Source of the DNA: Synechococcus sp. KORDI-52
GTDB lineage: Bacteria > Cyanobacteriota > Cyanobacteriia > PCC-6307 > Cyanobiaceae
Direction of reading: 5' to 3'
NCBI RefSeq assembly: GCF_000737595.1
Contig: NZ_CP006271.1
Location: 248,001-312,000, forward strand
Length of the DNA stretch: 64,000 nucleotides
Position 1 is the stretch's first letter. Every line of letters begins with the position of its first letter. Below the pieces are notes generated by a model. It was not told where the DNA came from and made no database searches. It saw only the letters and a program-made list of their open reading frames with translations. This document shows positions 35,889 through 43,582 of this stretch, in pieces. The translations under genes were made by a program, and so were the position numbers.

Positions 35889-37909
35889 GTGCAGATGCTG
35901 GGGTGCTTTTGGCCGGCGGCGGCCACAGCCATGCCCTGCTGCTGAAGCGCTGGGCGATGCGGCCGGAGCGACGGCCGCAGCACAGCATCACGCTGGTGAA
36001 CCGCAGCAGCACAGCCCTGTATTCCGGCATGGTGCCGGGGTTGATCGCCGGCCTCTATCGGCGCGAGGAACTCGCCATCGACCTGCGTCAGCTCTGTGAT
36101 CGGGCCGGGGTGGCCTTCATGGAAGCGGAAATCACCGGATTGGACCCTCAGGACAGATGTCTGAGACTGCGCGATCGGCCTGCACTCCACTTCGATTGGC
36201 TCAGCCTGGATGTGGGAGCCGAGAGCCGACCCAGCGCCACCGGAGTTCCGATCAAACCGTTGGAAGCCTCGCTCGCCTTTCTGGAGCGCGAAGGCGCCAA
36301 CCACCCCAAGCCCCTGCGGGTGATCGGAGCGGGAGCAGCCGGCCTCGAAGTGGTGCTCGCCCTGCGACGGCGCTGGCCACAGCGGGCCCTGGAGCTGCAA
36401 CAGCGCCCTGGGCAGCTGGATCCAGCTGTCCAACAGGTGCTGCAACAGGCCCGCATCAGCTTGATCGACGACGGCAGCCACCCCAGCGGACTCTGCCTGC
36501 TCTGCACCGGTAGCCAGGGCCCCGCCTGGTTGTCGACGACCGGCCTGCCGCTGGATCCCGATGGCCGGATCCGCACCGATCCCTGCCTCAGGGTGGAGGG
36601 ACACCCCTCCGTCTTCGCCAGCGGCGACTGCGCCGTGATCAGCGCAGCACCCCGGCCGGCATCCGGGGTGTGGGCGGTGCGGGCCGCACAGCCCCTGGCC
36701 ACCAATCTGGAGGCGGCCTGCCAGGGCCAACCACTGCGCCCCTGGCATCCACGACGTGAGGCGCTGCAACTGATTGGCACCCACCGGAACGCCGCTTGGG
36801 CGCAATGGGGGAGCTGGCGGCTGGGGCCATCCCCCCTGCTTTGGCAGCTGAAGCAACGCATCGATCAGGCCTTCATGGCCGGCTTTCAAGGGCCGGCTGC
36901 GATGGCCGACGCGCCGCCGATGGCCTGCCGGGGCTGCGCAGCCAAGTTGCCGGCCCAACCCCTGGCCGCAGCCCTGGCACAGGTGGGGCTGGGCCGGCAG
37001 CCGGAAGATGCCGCCTCGCTGCCGGGCGATCCCGAGCTGCTGCAAAGCGTGGATGGATTTCCCGCCCTGGTGAGTGACCCCTGGCTCAACGGCCGTCTGA
37101 CGGCCCTGCATGCCTGCTCGGATCTCTGGGCCTGCGGTGCTGCCGTTTCCGGCGCCATGGCAACGGTCACGCTGCCGATGGTCGCAGCCAACGAACAGCA
37201 GGATCTGCTGGTGCAAACCCTCGCCGGCATCCGGTCGGTGCTGGATGAACAGGGCGCCGAGCTGATCGGTGGACACACGATGGAAGCCCGCAGCACTGCA
37301 CCCCTGCCGGCCAGCCTGGGGGTGCAGATCACCCTCACGGTGAACGGGCGCAGCCCATCGCCCTGGCTCAAATCAGGCCTGCAACCCGGTGATGCCCTGC
37401 TGATCAGTCGCCCCCTGGGCACCGGGGTGCTGTTTGCAGGGGCGATGAGCGGCGCCACCAAAGCCGCTGATCTGGACGCAGCCCTGCGGGGCATGACCTC
37501 CAGCCAGCACACGCTGCTCCAGCAGGTTGAACCGATGCGCAAGGGCATTCACGCCTGCACCGACATCACCGGTTTCGGGCTGCTCGGGCACCTGGGCGAG
37601 ATGCTCCAGAGCCATCCAGAGCTCACCGTCCAACTCGATGGCTCGGCCATCCCGGCCTACCCCGGTGCGCTGACCCTGCTCGAAGGGGGCCTCTCCAGCA
37701 GCCTGGCCCCCTCCAACCGGGCCGCCTGGCGCTGGCTGGACGGCCCGGTTCAGCTGCAACAGCCGCCCTCCTCTGCCCTGCTGGAGCTGCTGGTGGACCC
37801 GCAGACCTGTGGCCCCCTACTGCTGGCCTGCACCAGCGCAGCCGCCGCAGAACTCACTGAGATGGGCCCATGGATTCAGATCGGCAGCGCAACAGCCGCC
37901 CATGGCTGA
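35885..37909 (+). CDS. selD: NADH dehydrogenase-like domain fused to selenide, water dikinase
   Basis: 674 residues. The N-terminal 330 residues are a pyridine-nucleotide-disulfide oxidoreductase of the type-2 NDH kind: VLLAGGGHSHALLLKRW, VIGAGAAGLEVVLAL, then VFASGDCAVI for FAD. The C-terminal half is selenophosphate synthetase: Cys348, Cys351 and Lys354 in CRGCAAKLP, HACSDLWACGA, LIGGHTMEA, and DITGFGLLGHLGEML. SelD makes selenophosphate from selenide and ATP. The fused oxidoreductase may supply reduced selenium, but this is inference. No selenoprotein gene is seen here, so the product probably serves tRNA 2-selenouridine. The 3' end overlaps the converging gene by 56 bp. Confidence 0.93.
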   Translation: MSADAGVLLAGGGHSHALLLKRWAMRPERRPQHSITLVNRSSTALYSGMVPGLIAGLYRREELAIDLRQLCDRAGVAFMEAEITGLDPQDRCLRLRDRPALHFDWLSLDVGAESRPSATGVPIKPLEASLAFLEREGANHPKPLRVIGAGAAGLEVVLALRRRWPQRALELQQRPGQLDPAVQQVLQQARISLIDDGSHPSGLCLLCTGSQGPAWLSTTGLPLDPDGRIRTDPCLRVEGHPSVFASGDCAVISAAPRPASGVWAVRAAQPLATNLEAACQGQPLRPWHPRREALQLIGTHRNAAWAQWGSWRLGPSPLLWQLKQRIDQAFMAGFQGPAAMADAPPMACRGCAAKLPAQPLAAALAQVGLGRQPEDAASLPGDPELLQSVDGFPALVSDPWLNGRLTALHACSDLWACGAAVSGAMATVTLPMVAANEQQDLLVQTLAGIRSVLDEQGAELIGGHTMEARSTAPLPASLGVQITLTVNGRSPSPWLKSGLQPGDALLISRPLGTGVLFAGAMSGATKAADLDAALRGMTSSQHTLLQQVEPMRKGIHACTDITGFGLLGHLGEMLQSHPELTVQLDGSAIPAYPGALTLLEGGLSSSLAPSNRAAWRWLDGPVQLQQPPSSALLELLVDPQTCGPLLLACTSAAAAELTEMGPWIQIGSATAAHG

Positions 37910-39278
37910 GGTCGTTGGCGTGGGGTTCACAGCGGAAACCGGCCCGCTCAAGCCATGATTGCAGGGGCTTGAGCTTGCGCTCCATCGCTGCCGGAGGCCC
38001 ACTGCTGGCCAGCCAGAGCTGCCGCGGCGGATCCGGCTCCTGCAGCCGTTGTTTCAACGCTTCCTTTCCCCTCCAGGGCGCTGAAGGCGAGGGAATCCGG
38101 CCCATCGCCGCCTCCATCCGGTCGCTGAGGTTGAACAGACGTTCACGCGGGCTGTAGCGCTCCTCCAGCCCGCTGCTGCGCTGGCTGATCCGATGGAACT
38201 GGTCCTGTTCCCGCACCCCACCAACGCCGGCATCGAGCTCGCTGAACCCCGGCCCCCACCAGCTGGCCAGCAGCAACCCCAGCACCACCAGACCACAGCC
38301 GCGGCCGAAACGATTGAGCTCCAGAGCACCGATCTGCACCGCCAGAACAGGCACCACCGCCGGCAGGAGCACCACGAAGTAGCGGCTGAAGGCCATCGGC
38401 TTCACAAACGACACCACCACAACCCCAACAACCATCAGCAGGGACGGGATCAGACCGCTCCGATCCAGCAGATCTATCCCGGGCCATTGCCAACGGCACA
38501 GCCCTCCCCAGCGCCGCAGCACCACCAGCAACAGCAGCAACAAGGCCAATTTGGGCAACGGCCAGAGGCCGAGGCCGCGGGCCAGGGTCTCCTCAAACAA
38601 GGCGTAATCCGGCACACCGATCCAGCTGCCGGCCCGGGAGCTGAACAGGTAGTCCGCGGCATAGGCCATCCAGGCCAGGGCCGGGAGGGCTCCGATCAGA
38701 GCAGCGGCGGCCATGGTCCAGCGACGTTGCCAGCCATCCCAGGCCGCAGCCGCCAGCACCAGAAACAACCCATAGAAATGGGTCAATCCGGCCAAGCCGG
38801 CCACAAGGCCATAGGCGATGGGGTGGCGTGAGCGGCGCCACCACCAGGCCAGAGCCACCAGAAGCACCAACACCGCATAGCTCTTGCCCTCGATCGCGAA
38901 CCGAATCGGATACGGACTGCAGAAGGCCAGCAGCGCCGCTGTGGCCGCCACCTTGGCCCTGGTGCCCGCCTGGCCGAAGGCCATCGCCTGAGCCACCATC
39001 ACCAGACCACCCCCCAGATACGCCAGCCAGGACAGCAGGCGCAGGCTCACCGGGCTCTGACCCACCAGATGCCCCCAGAGCCAGAGCAGGGCGTAATAGG
39101 CCGGGGGGTGGGTGTCCTCCCGCAACATCGCCAGCAACGTGCTGAAACTGGGCTGGAAACTCTTGCCGACGCTGTAGAGCTCATCGCTCCAGAGCCCCGT
39201 GGCGTCAATCAACAACAGGGCCCGCAGACCAAAGACCAGGCAAACGGCCACCACCAGCACAAGCCAGCTGCGTGTCAT
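37854..39278 (-). CDS. GT39-like membrane glycosyltransferase
   Basis: 474 residues with about ten hydrophobic segments. The first loop has LWSDELYSVGKSFQPSF and EDTHPPAYYALLWLW, where the acidic pair (Asp-Glu) and DTHPPAYY are typical of GT39/ArnT-type enzymes that use polyprenyl-phosphate sugars at the outer face of the membrane. A soluble C-terminal tail of about 120 residues follows. The acceptor (lipid A, protein or glycan) is unknown. Its start overlaps the cca stop by 4 bp, and its 3' end is antisense to the end of selD. Confidence 0.8.
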   Translation of the reverse strand: MTRSWLVLVVAVCLVFGLRALLLIDATGLWSDELYSVGKSFQPSFSTLLAMLREDTHPPAYYALLWLWGHLVGQSPVSLRLLSWLAYLGGGLVMVAQAMAFGQAGTRAKVAATAALLAFCSPYPIRFAIEGKSYAVLVLLVALAWWWRRSRHPIAYGLVAGLAGLTHFYGLFLVLAAAAWDGWQRRWTMAAAALIGALPALAWMAYAADYLFSSRAGSWIGVPDYALFEETLARGLGLWPLPKLALLLLLLVVLRRWGGLCRWQWPGIDLLDRSGLIPSLLMVVGVVVVSFVKPMAFSRYFVVLLPAVVPVLAVQIGALELNRFGRGCGLVVLGLLLASWWGPGFSELDAGVGGVREQDQFHRISQRSSGLEERYSPRERLFNLSDRMEAAMGRIPSPSAPWRGKEALKQRLQEPDPPRQLWLASSGPPAAMERKLKPLQSWLERAGFRCEPHANDLSHGRLLRCRSESMGPSQ

Positions 39279-40486
39279 CGGCTGCGGTCCTGCGCTGCGC
39301 TGCGCTGCCGGCGCAACTCATCACCAATCGCCAGCCCCGGCTGCCAGCCAGCGGCAATCAGGTCGCGCGCCGTCTGCGGCGCCTGAATCCGGCGCCAGCG
39401 GCCCCACCAGCGCAACAACGGTTTCCAATGCTTCGGCTTCAGGGTCACCGCCAGGGCCACCGCCTCCGGCGGCCAACCCTGGTGTTCGATGGCCGCCGAC
39501 CAGACCGACGGGCTGGCCTGCAAGGGCAGTGGCGTTTCCTCCAGCCAGTCGCCCAGGGCCCCGCACTGCTGCAGCCATTGCTGTTGTTTGCCGGGAATCT
39601 GCAACCGCTGGGCCAGCGCAACCGGATGGACTGCCCCCAGCAGTAGGGCAGGCATCAACGGCAAACCAAGGCGCTGGGCCCAGCGCAACCGCTGCGTGCG
39701 CCGTGGATCGCTCTGAAGCTGCGGATCCAGCAGCGGCAGGGCTTGCCACTGCTCCAACAAGTCCAGCGCCTGCGGCCAAGGTTCCCGATCCAGCAACCGC
39801 TCCAGCTCCATCCGCAGTCGCGTAGCCAGAGCCGGCGGCGCCGTCAACGCCGCATCGCGCTGGCCCCAGCCCCAGGGCCACTGAGCCATGGTGCTGTGGA
39901 TCTGCGCAAGGCTCTCGTCCGCTAGCTGGAAGCCGAGCCGGGCGGCGTAGCGGGCGGCCCGGATCACCCGGGTGGGATCGTCCTCCACGCTGCCGGCGTG
40001 CAGAAAGCGCAGCTGACCAGAGGCCAGATCCTCCTGGCCATGGTGGAGATCAATCAACTCGCCGGCCACCAGATCGAAGGCCATGGCGTTAATCGTGAAA
40101 TCCCGGCGGGCGAGGTCGGCGTGCAGGCTGCCCGCCCGCACCACGGGGTTCTCCGCAGGGGCGGGGTAGTGCTCCTCTCGCGCCGTCGCCAGATCCAACG
40201 GGATCCCATCCAGCTGCAAGGCGACCGTGCCGAAGGCTCCATGCTCCTGAACACCGGTGATGCGCTCGCCGCCGATCTGACGCACCAGTTCCGCCACGAG
40301 CGCAGCGGCATCGCCCTCCACCACCCAATCCAGATCAGGAGCACCCAACCAGGGCCGGCCGCAGCGCTGATGCAGCAGCTGATCGCGCACGGCACCGCCC
40401 ACCAGGGCCAGGCGCGGGATGCCAAGGGATCGCGCAGCGCCCTGCAACGCCTCCAGAACAGAAGACGGCACACCCGGGAGATCCAT
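39275..40486 (-). CDS. cca: tRNA nucleotidyltransferase (CCA- or A-adding)
   Basis: 403 residues of the class II nucleotidyltransferase family. ALVGGAVRDQLLHQRCG, APDLDWVVEGDAAA (metal-binding Asp-x-Asp), HADLARRDFTINAMAFDL and DDPTRVIRAARYAARLGF are the head and neck motifs. It completes the 3' end of tRNA. Some cyanobacteria split the task between CC- and A-adding enzymes, which cannot be told apart here. It diverges from kdsD with an 18-bp gap. Confidence 0.92.
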   Translation of the reverse strand: MDLPGVPSSVLEALQGAARSLGIPRLALVGGAVRDQLLHQRCGRPWLGAPDLDWVVEGDAAALVAELVRQIGGERITGVQEHGAFGTVALQLDGIPLDLATAREEHYPAPAENPVVRAGSLHADLARRDFTINAMAFDLVAGELIDLHHGQEDLASGQLRFLHAGSVEDDPTRVIRAARYAARLGFQLADESLAQIHSTMAQWPWGWGQRDAALTAPPALATRLRMELERLLDREPWPQALDLLEQWQALPLLDPQLQSDPRRTQRLRWAQRLGLPLMPALLLGAVHPVALAQRLQIPGKQQQWLQQCGALGDWLEETPLPLQASPSVWSAAIEHQGWPPEAVALAVTLKPKHWKPLLRWWGRWRRIQAPQTARDLIAAGWQPGLAIGDELRRQRSAAQDRSR

Positions 40487-40504
40487 TGCAGGGCGTGCAG
40501 GAGA

Positions 40505-41518
40505 ATGGGTCGATCATCACGGATTACATCCTTGTCCGCTCTCACCCGCTGCCTTGAGGAGGAAGCCTCAGCGATCGCAACGGCTGCCGAACGCCTGAGC
40601 AGCGACCAGGTGGAGGCCGCCCTCGCCCTGCTGGAGCGCTGTGCAGATCGCAAGGCCAAGCTGGTGATCACCGGTGTGGGCAAGAGCGGCATCGTGGCCC
40701 GCAAAATCGCCGCTACCTTCTCCTCGATCGGGCTCATGGCCCTGTTCCTCAATCCCACCGACGCCCTCCATGGCGATCTGGGTGTGGTGGCCGCCGAGGA
40801 CGTCTGCCTGCTGCTCTCCAACAGCGGCGAAACCAGCGAGCTGTTGGAGGTGTTGCCCCACCTCACCCGCCGCGGAACCGGGCGCATCGCCATCGTCGGC
40901 CGTGCCGACTCCTCCCTGGCCCGCGGCAGTGATGTGGTGCTGGAAGCCGGCGTGGACCGTGAGGTGTGCCCTCTGAACCTGGCTCCCACCGCCAGCACTG
41001 CCGTGGCCATGGCCATCGGCGACGCCCTGGCTGCGGTCTGGATGGAGCGACGCGGCATCTCACCGGCGGATTTCGCCCTCAATCACCCCGCCGGATCCCT
41101 GGGCAAGCAGCTCACCCTCACAGCCGCCGACCTGATGGTGCCCGCCAGTCAGCTGCACCCCCTGCAGCCCCAGACCCCCTTGCCCGAGGTGATCGGCGGT
41201 CTGACCCGCGACGGCATCGGCAGTGGTTGGGTCGAAAATCCAGACAACCCGGGAAGCCTGCTCGGCATCCTCACGGATGGCGATCTGCGCCGGGCCCTCC
41301 AGGACCACGGCGCTGAAACCTGGAGCCGTCTTACGGCGAAGGATCTGATGACGGCCGATCCGATCACCGTGAAGTCGGATGTGTTGGTGGTGAAGGCCCT
41401 GGCGCAGATGGAGCACAACCGCCGCAAACCGATTTCCGTGCTGCCCGTGGTGAATCAAGACCATGAACTGATGGGTCTGCTGCGTCTGCATGATCTGGTT
41501 CAGGCCGGCCTGGCATGA
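40505..41518 (+). CDS. kdsD: D-arabinose 5-phosphate isomerase
   Basis: 337 residues from ATG at 40505, preceded by AGGAGA. An upstream in-frame extension is antisense to cca and rejected. The SIS domain has VITGVGKSGIVARKIAATFS, LNPTDALHGDLG, SNSGETSELLEVL and NLAPTASTAVAMAIGDA; two CBS domains follow (DLMVPASQLHPL, LMTADPITVKSD). It converts ribulose 5-phosphate to arabinose 5-phosphate, the first step toward Kdo. Its stop overlaps kdsC (ATGA). Confidence 0.96.
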   Translation: MGRSSRITSLSALTRCLEEEASAIATAAERLSSDQVEAALALLERCADRKAKLVITGVGKSGIVARKIAATFSSIGLMALFLNPTDALHGDLGVVAAEDVCLLLSNSGETSELLEVLPHLTRRGTGRIAIVGRADSSLARGSDVVLEAGVDREVCPLNLAPTASTAVAMAIGDALAAVWMERRGISPADFALNHPAGSLGKQLTLTAADLMVPASQLHPLQPQTPLPEVIGGLTRDGIGSGWVENPDNPGSLLGILTDGDLRRALQDHGAETWSRLTAKDLMTADPITVKSDVLVVKALAQMEHNRRKPISVLPVVNQDHELMGLLRLHDLVQAGLA

Positions 41519-42066
41519 ACGGACTGCGCTGGTGGTGGCTGCGGCGCCGGCTGCGATCGATTCAGCTGCTGGTGCTGGATGTGGACGGTGTGCTCACCGA
41601 TGGAGGCCTCTGGTTCGATGCCGAGGGGCAGCTCAGCAAGCGCTTTGATGTGCGTGATGGTCTAGGCATCCGGTTGCTGCAACAGGCGGGGCTCCACATC
41701 GCCTTTCTCAGTGGAGGCCAGGGAGGAGCGTCGGAGGTGCGGGCCCGGCAGCTGGGCATCAGCCATTGCCTTGTCGGCATCAAGGACAAGCCAGCTGCCC
41801 TCACCAGCCTGCAGAACCAACTGGGGGTGAGCGCCGAACAGACGGCCTTTGTGGGGGATGACCTCAACGATCTGGCCGTACGCCCGGTGGTCGGCCTGTT
41901 GTTCGCACCCGCCGACGCCTGTCAGCCGGTGCGCCGTGGTGCCGATGCCGTGCTCCACCGCCCGGGTGGCCATGGGGCCGTGCGCGAGTTGGCGGAGCGC
42001 ATCCTTCAGGGGCGGGGCCGCTGGGGACAACTGCGCCGCAACGGCTGGAAAGACCGCAACGACTAA
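41515..42066 (+). CDS. kdsC: Kdo-8-phosphate phosphatase (HAD family)
   Basis: 183 residues. The HAD nucleophile motif is LLVLDVDGVLTDGGLWF, followed by KRFDVRDGLGIRLLQQAG, IAFLSGGQG, the Lys of VGIKDKPAAL and VGDDLNDLAV. It removes the phosphate from Kdo-8-phosphate made by KdsA, giving free Kdo. It overlaps kdsD by 4 bp and converges on kdsB with one base between the stops. Confidence 0.94.
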   Translation: MNGLRWWWLRRRLRSIQLLVLDVDGVLTDGGLWFDAEGQLSKRFDVRDGLGIRLLQQAGLHIAFLSGGQGGASEVRARQLGISHCLVGIKDKPAALTSLQNQLGVSAEQTAFVGDDLNDLAVRPVVGLLFAPADACQPVRRGADAVLHRPGGHGAVRELAERILQGRGRWGQLRRNGWKDRND

Positions 42067-42067
42067 C

Positions 42068-42847
42068 TCAGACCATGGCCCGGGCCTGTTCCAGCTGCTC
42101 AGCGGTGTCCACCGACAAGGATGTGCCCTGCACCCGGAACGTGGCGATGGTGAGTCCAGCCTCGATCAGCCGCAGCTGCTCGAGCCGCTCCAGATCCTCC
42201 AGGGATGAGGCAGGCAGCTGATCCCACGCAGCCAGCACGTCTCCCCGGAAGCCATACATGCCCACATGGCCCCAGTAGGTGGTGTGCTGATGCCAATCGG
42301 CCTCAGCCACGTCGCGCACATGGGGGATGGCGGAGCGGGAGAAATACAGGGCGCGACCGTCGTGGGCCAGCAGGGTCTTCACCACGTTGGGGTTGTGCAC
42401 CGATTCGGGCTTGAGCCCATAAACGGGGGTCACGACCGCAGGCACCGGATCCTGACGCCTGAATTCCTCGACCATGGCATCGATCACGGCGGGGTCAATG
42501 AACGGTTGATCGCCCTGAACGTTGATCACAGCCGTCTCCTCCGCCACGGGATCTGCATCGCCCCAGCCCAGGGCCATCAGGGGCTGCGCCACTGATGCGA
42601 TGCGCTCACTGCCGGAGTTGCAGGATGCCGCGGTCATCAGCACCGGGAAGCCCCAGCCCTCAGCCAGGCTCTGCAGCTCAGAGCTGTCAGTACAAAGCAC
42701 CACCGCTTCAACGCCGGAGGCCTGACGGCAGCGTTCCAGAACACGCTGGATCATCGGCTTGCCGCCGATGTCGGCCAGCACCTTGTTGGGCAGTCGCGAC
42801 GACTGAAGCCGGGCCGGAACGGCCACCACACACTTGCGAATCGCCAT
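42068..42847 (-). CDS. kdsB: 3-deoxy-manno-octulosonate cytidylyltransferase
   Basis: 259 residues from ATG at 42847, sharing a base with the upstream glycosyltransferase stop. CVVAVPARLQSSRLPNKVL is the CTP-binding loop; VLCTDSSEL, GSERIASVA, INVQGDQPFIDPAVID, YWGHVGMYGFR and LSVDTAEQLEQAR complete the family pattern. It makes CMP-Kdo. Beside kdsC and kdsD it is the canonical copy, unlike the divergent KdsB-like protein of the island. Confidence 0.94.
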   Translation of the reverse strand: MAIRKCVVAVPARLQSSRLPNKVLADIGGKPMIQRVLERCRQASGVEAVVLCTDSSELQSLAEGWGFPVLMTAASCNSGSERIASVAQPLMALGWGDADPVAEETAVINVQGDQPFIDPAVIDAMVEEFRRQDPVPAVVTPVYGLKPESVHNPNVVKTLLAHDGRALYFSRSAIPHVRDVAEADWHQHTTYWGHVGMYGFRGDVLAAWDQLPASSLEDLERLEQLRLIEAGLTIATFRVQGTSLSVDTAEQLEQARAMV

Positions 42848-43557
42848 CAATCCCAGAGTTTCATTGCATCGTCGCGGGCGCTGAACCACTCAGCCGCCAA
42901 AGGGCCACCCATGGTGCGTTGCTCGCGGAACCAGGGACCACCGAGGGTCCAGTGCAGCATCGGAGCGGCCTGCTCGGACTCCGGCGGTGCTTGCACGTCC
43001 ACCAGATGGTTCCAACCGCCCTGAATGGCACCGATCTCGTGGTCACCCTCCAACCAGTGGAAGCGGTGCAGCTCCAGGCCCGTTGCCGTGTTCACGTAGT
43101 CGGGCGTGAGTTTGGTGCAGCGGCTGCAGTTGAGCAGCATTAGGGAACTCCAGTTCTTCTTGGGGTAGGCGCTCTGCACCTCGCCGAGGAATTTCACGGT
43201 CTCCCCGGGCACATGCTCATGCTGCACGCACATGGCGCCGTAGCGGTCATCGCGCTGATCCCAGATCGCCTTGATGTCGGCCCGGCAGAGCATGTCGCAA
43301 TCCATGAACAGAGCCCAGCCCTCGTAGCCCATCAGATGGGGCACCAGAAAGCGGGTGAACGAAAACGCTGTGCTCTGTTTGGGATCCCGTTCGCGGCGAA
43401 ACAGGCCCTGCGCCTCGAGTTGAGGCGTCACCAGCGGCGTGATTGCCAGAGGAACACTGCTGTTCTGGTAAAGGCTGTCGATCAGAACGTTGGTCGCCGC
43501 CCGCTCTCTGGGGTCGTAGCCGATGAAAATGGGGATCGGCGGACTGGAGGTCGACAC
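42847..43557 (-). CDS. GT-A-type glycosyltransferase next to kdsB
   Basis: 236 residues. IPIFIGYDPRERAATNVLID opens the fold, ALFMDCDMLCRADI carries the DxD metal site (about residues 85-90), and NWSSLMLLNCSRC and GWNHLVDV follow, resembling small GT8-like enzymes often found beside kdsB. The sugar it moves is unknown. Translational coupling to kdsB (TGATG) suggests a role in Kdo-containing glycan or LPS. No membrane segment. Confidence 0.8.
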   Translation of the reverse strand: MSTSSPPIPIFIGYDPRERAATNVLIDSLYQNSSVPLAITPLVTPQLEAQGLFRRERDPKQSTAFSFTRFLVPHLMGYEGWALFMDCDMLCRADIKAIWDQRDDRYGAMCVQHEHVPGETVKFLGEVQSAYPKKNWSSLMLLNCSRCTKLTPDYVNTATGLELHRFHWLEGDHEIGAIQGGWNHLVDVQAPPESEQAAPMLHWTLGGPWFREQRTMGGPLAAEWFSARDDAMKLWD

Positions 43558-43582
43558 AGGCCGTGGATGGCTGCAGAGGAGA

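Noticed and set aside
35720-37276. 518-codon open frame on the reverse strand
   Set aside because: Antisense to galE and the NDH-SelD fusion; no recognisable motif.
39998-40504. N-terminal extension of kdsD
   Set aside because: It is antisense to cca and not conserved; the ATG at 40505 has a ribosome-binding site and matches the family start.
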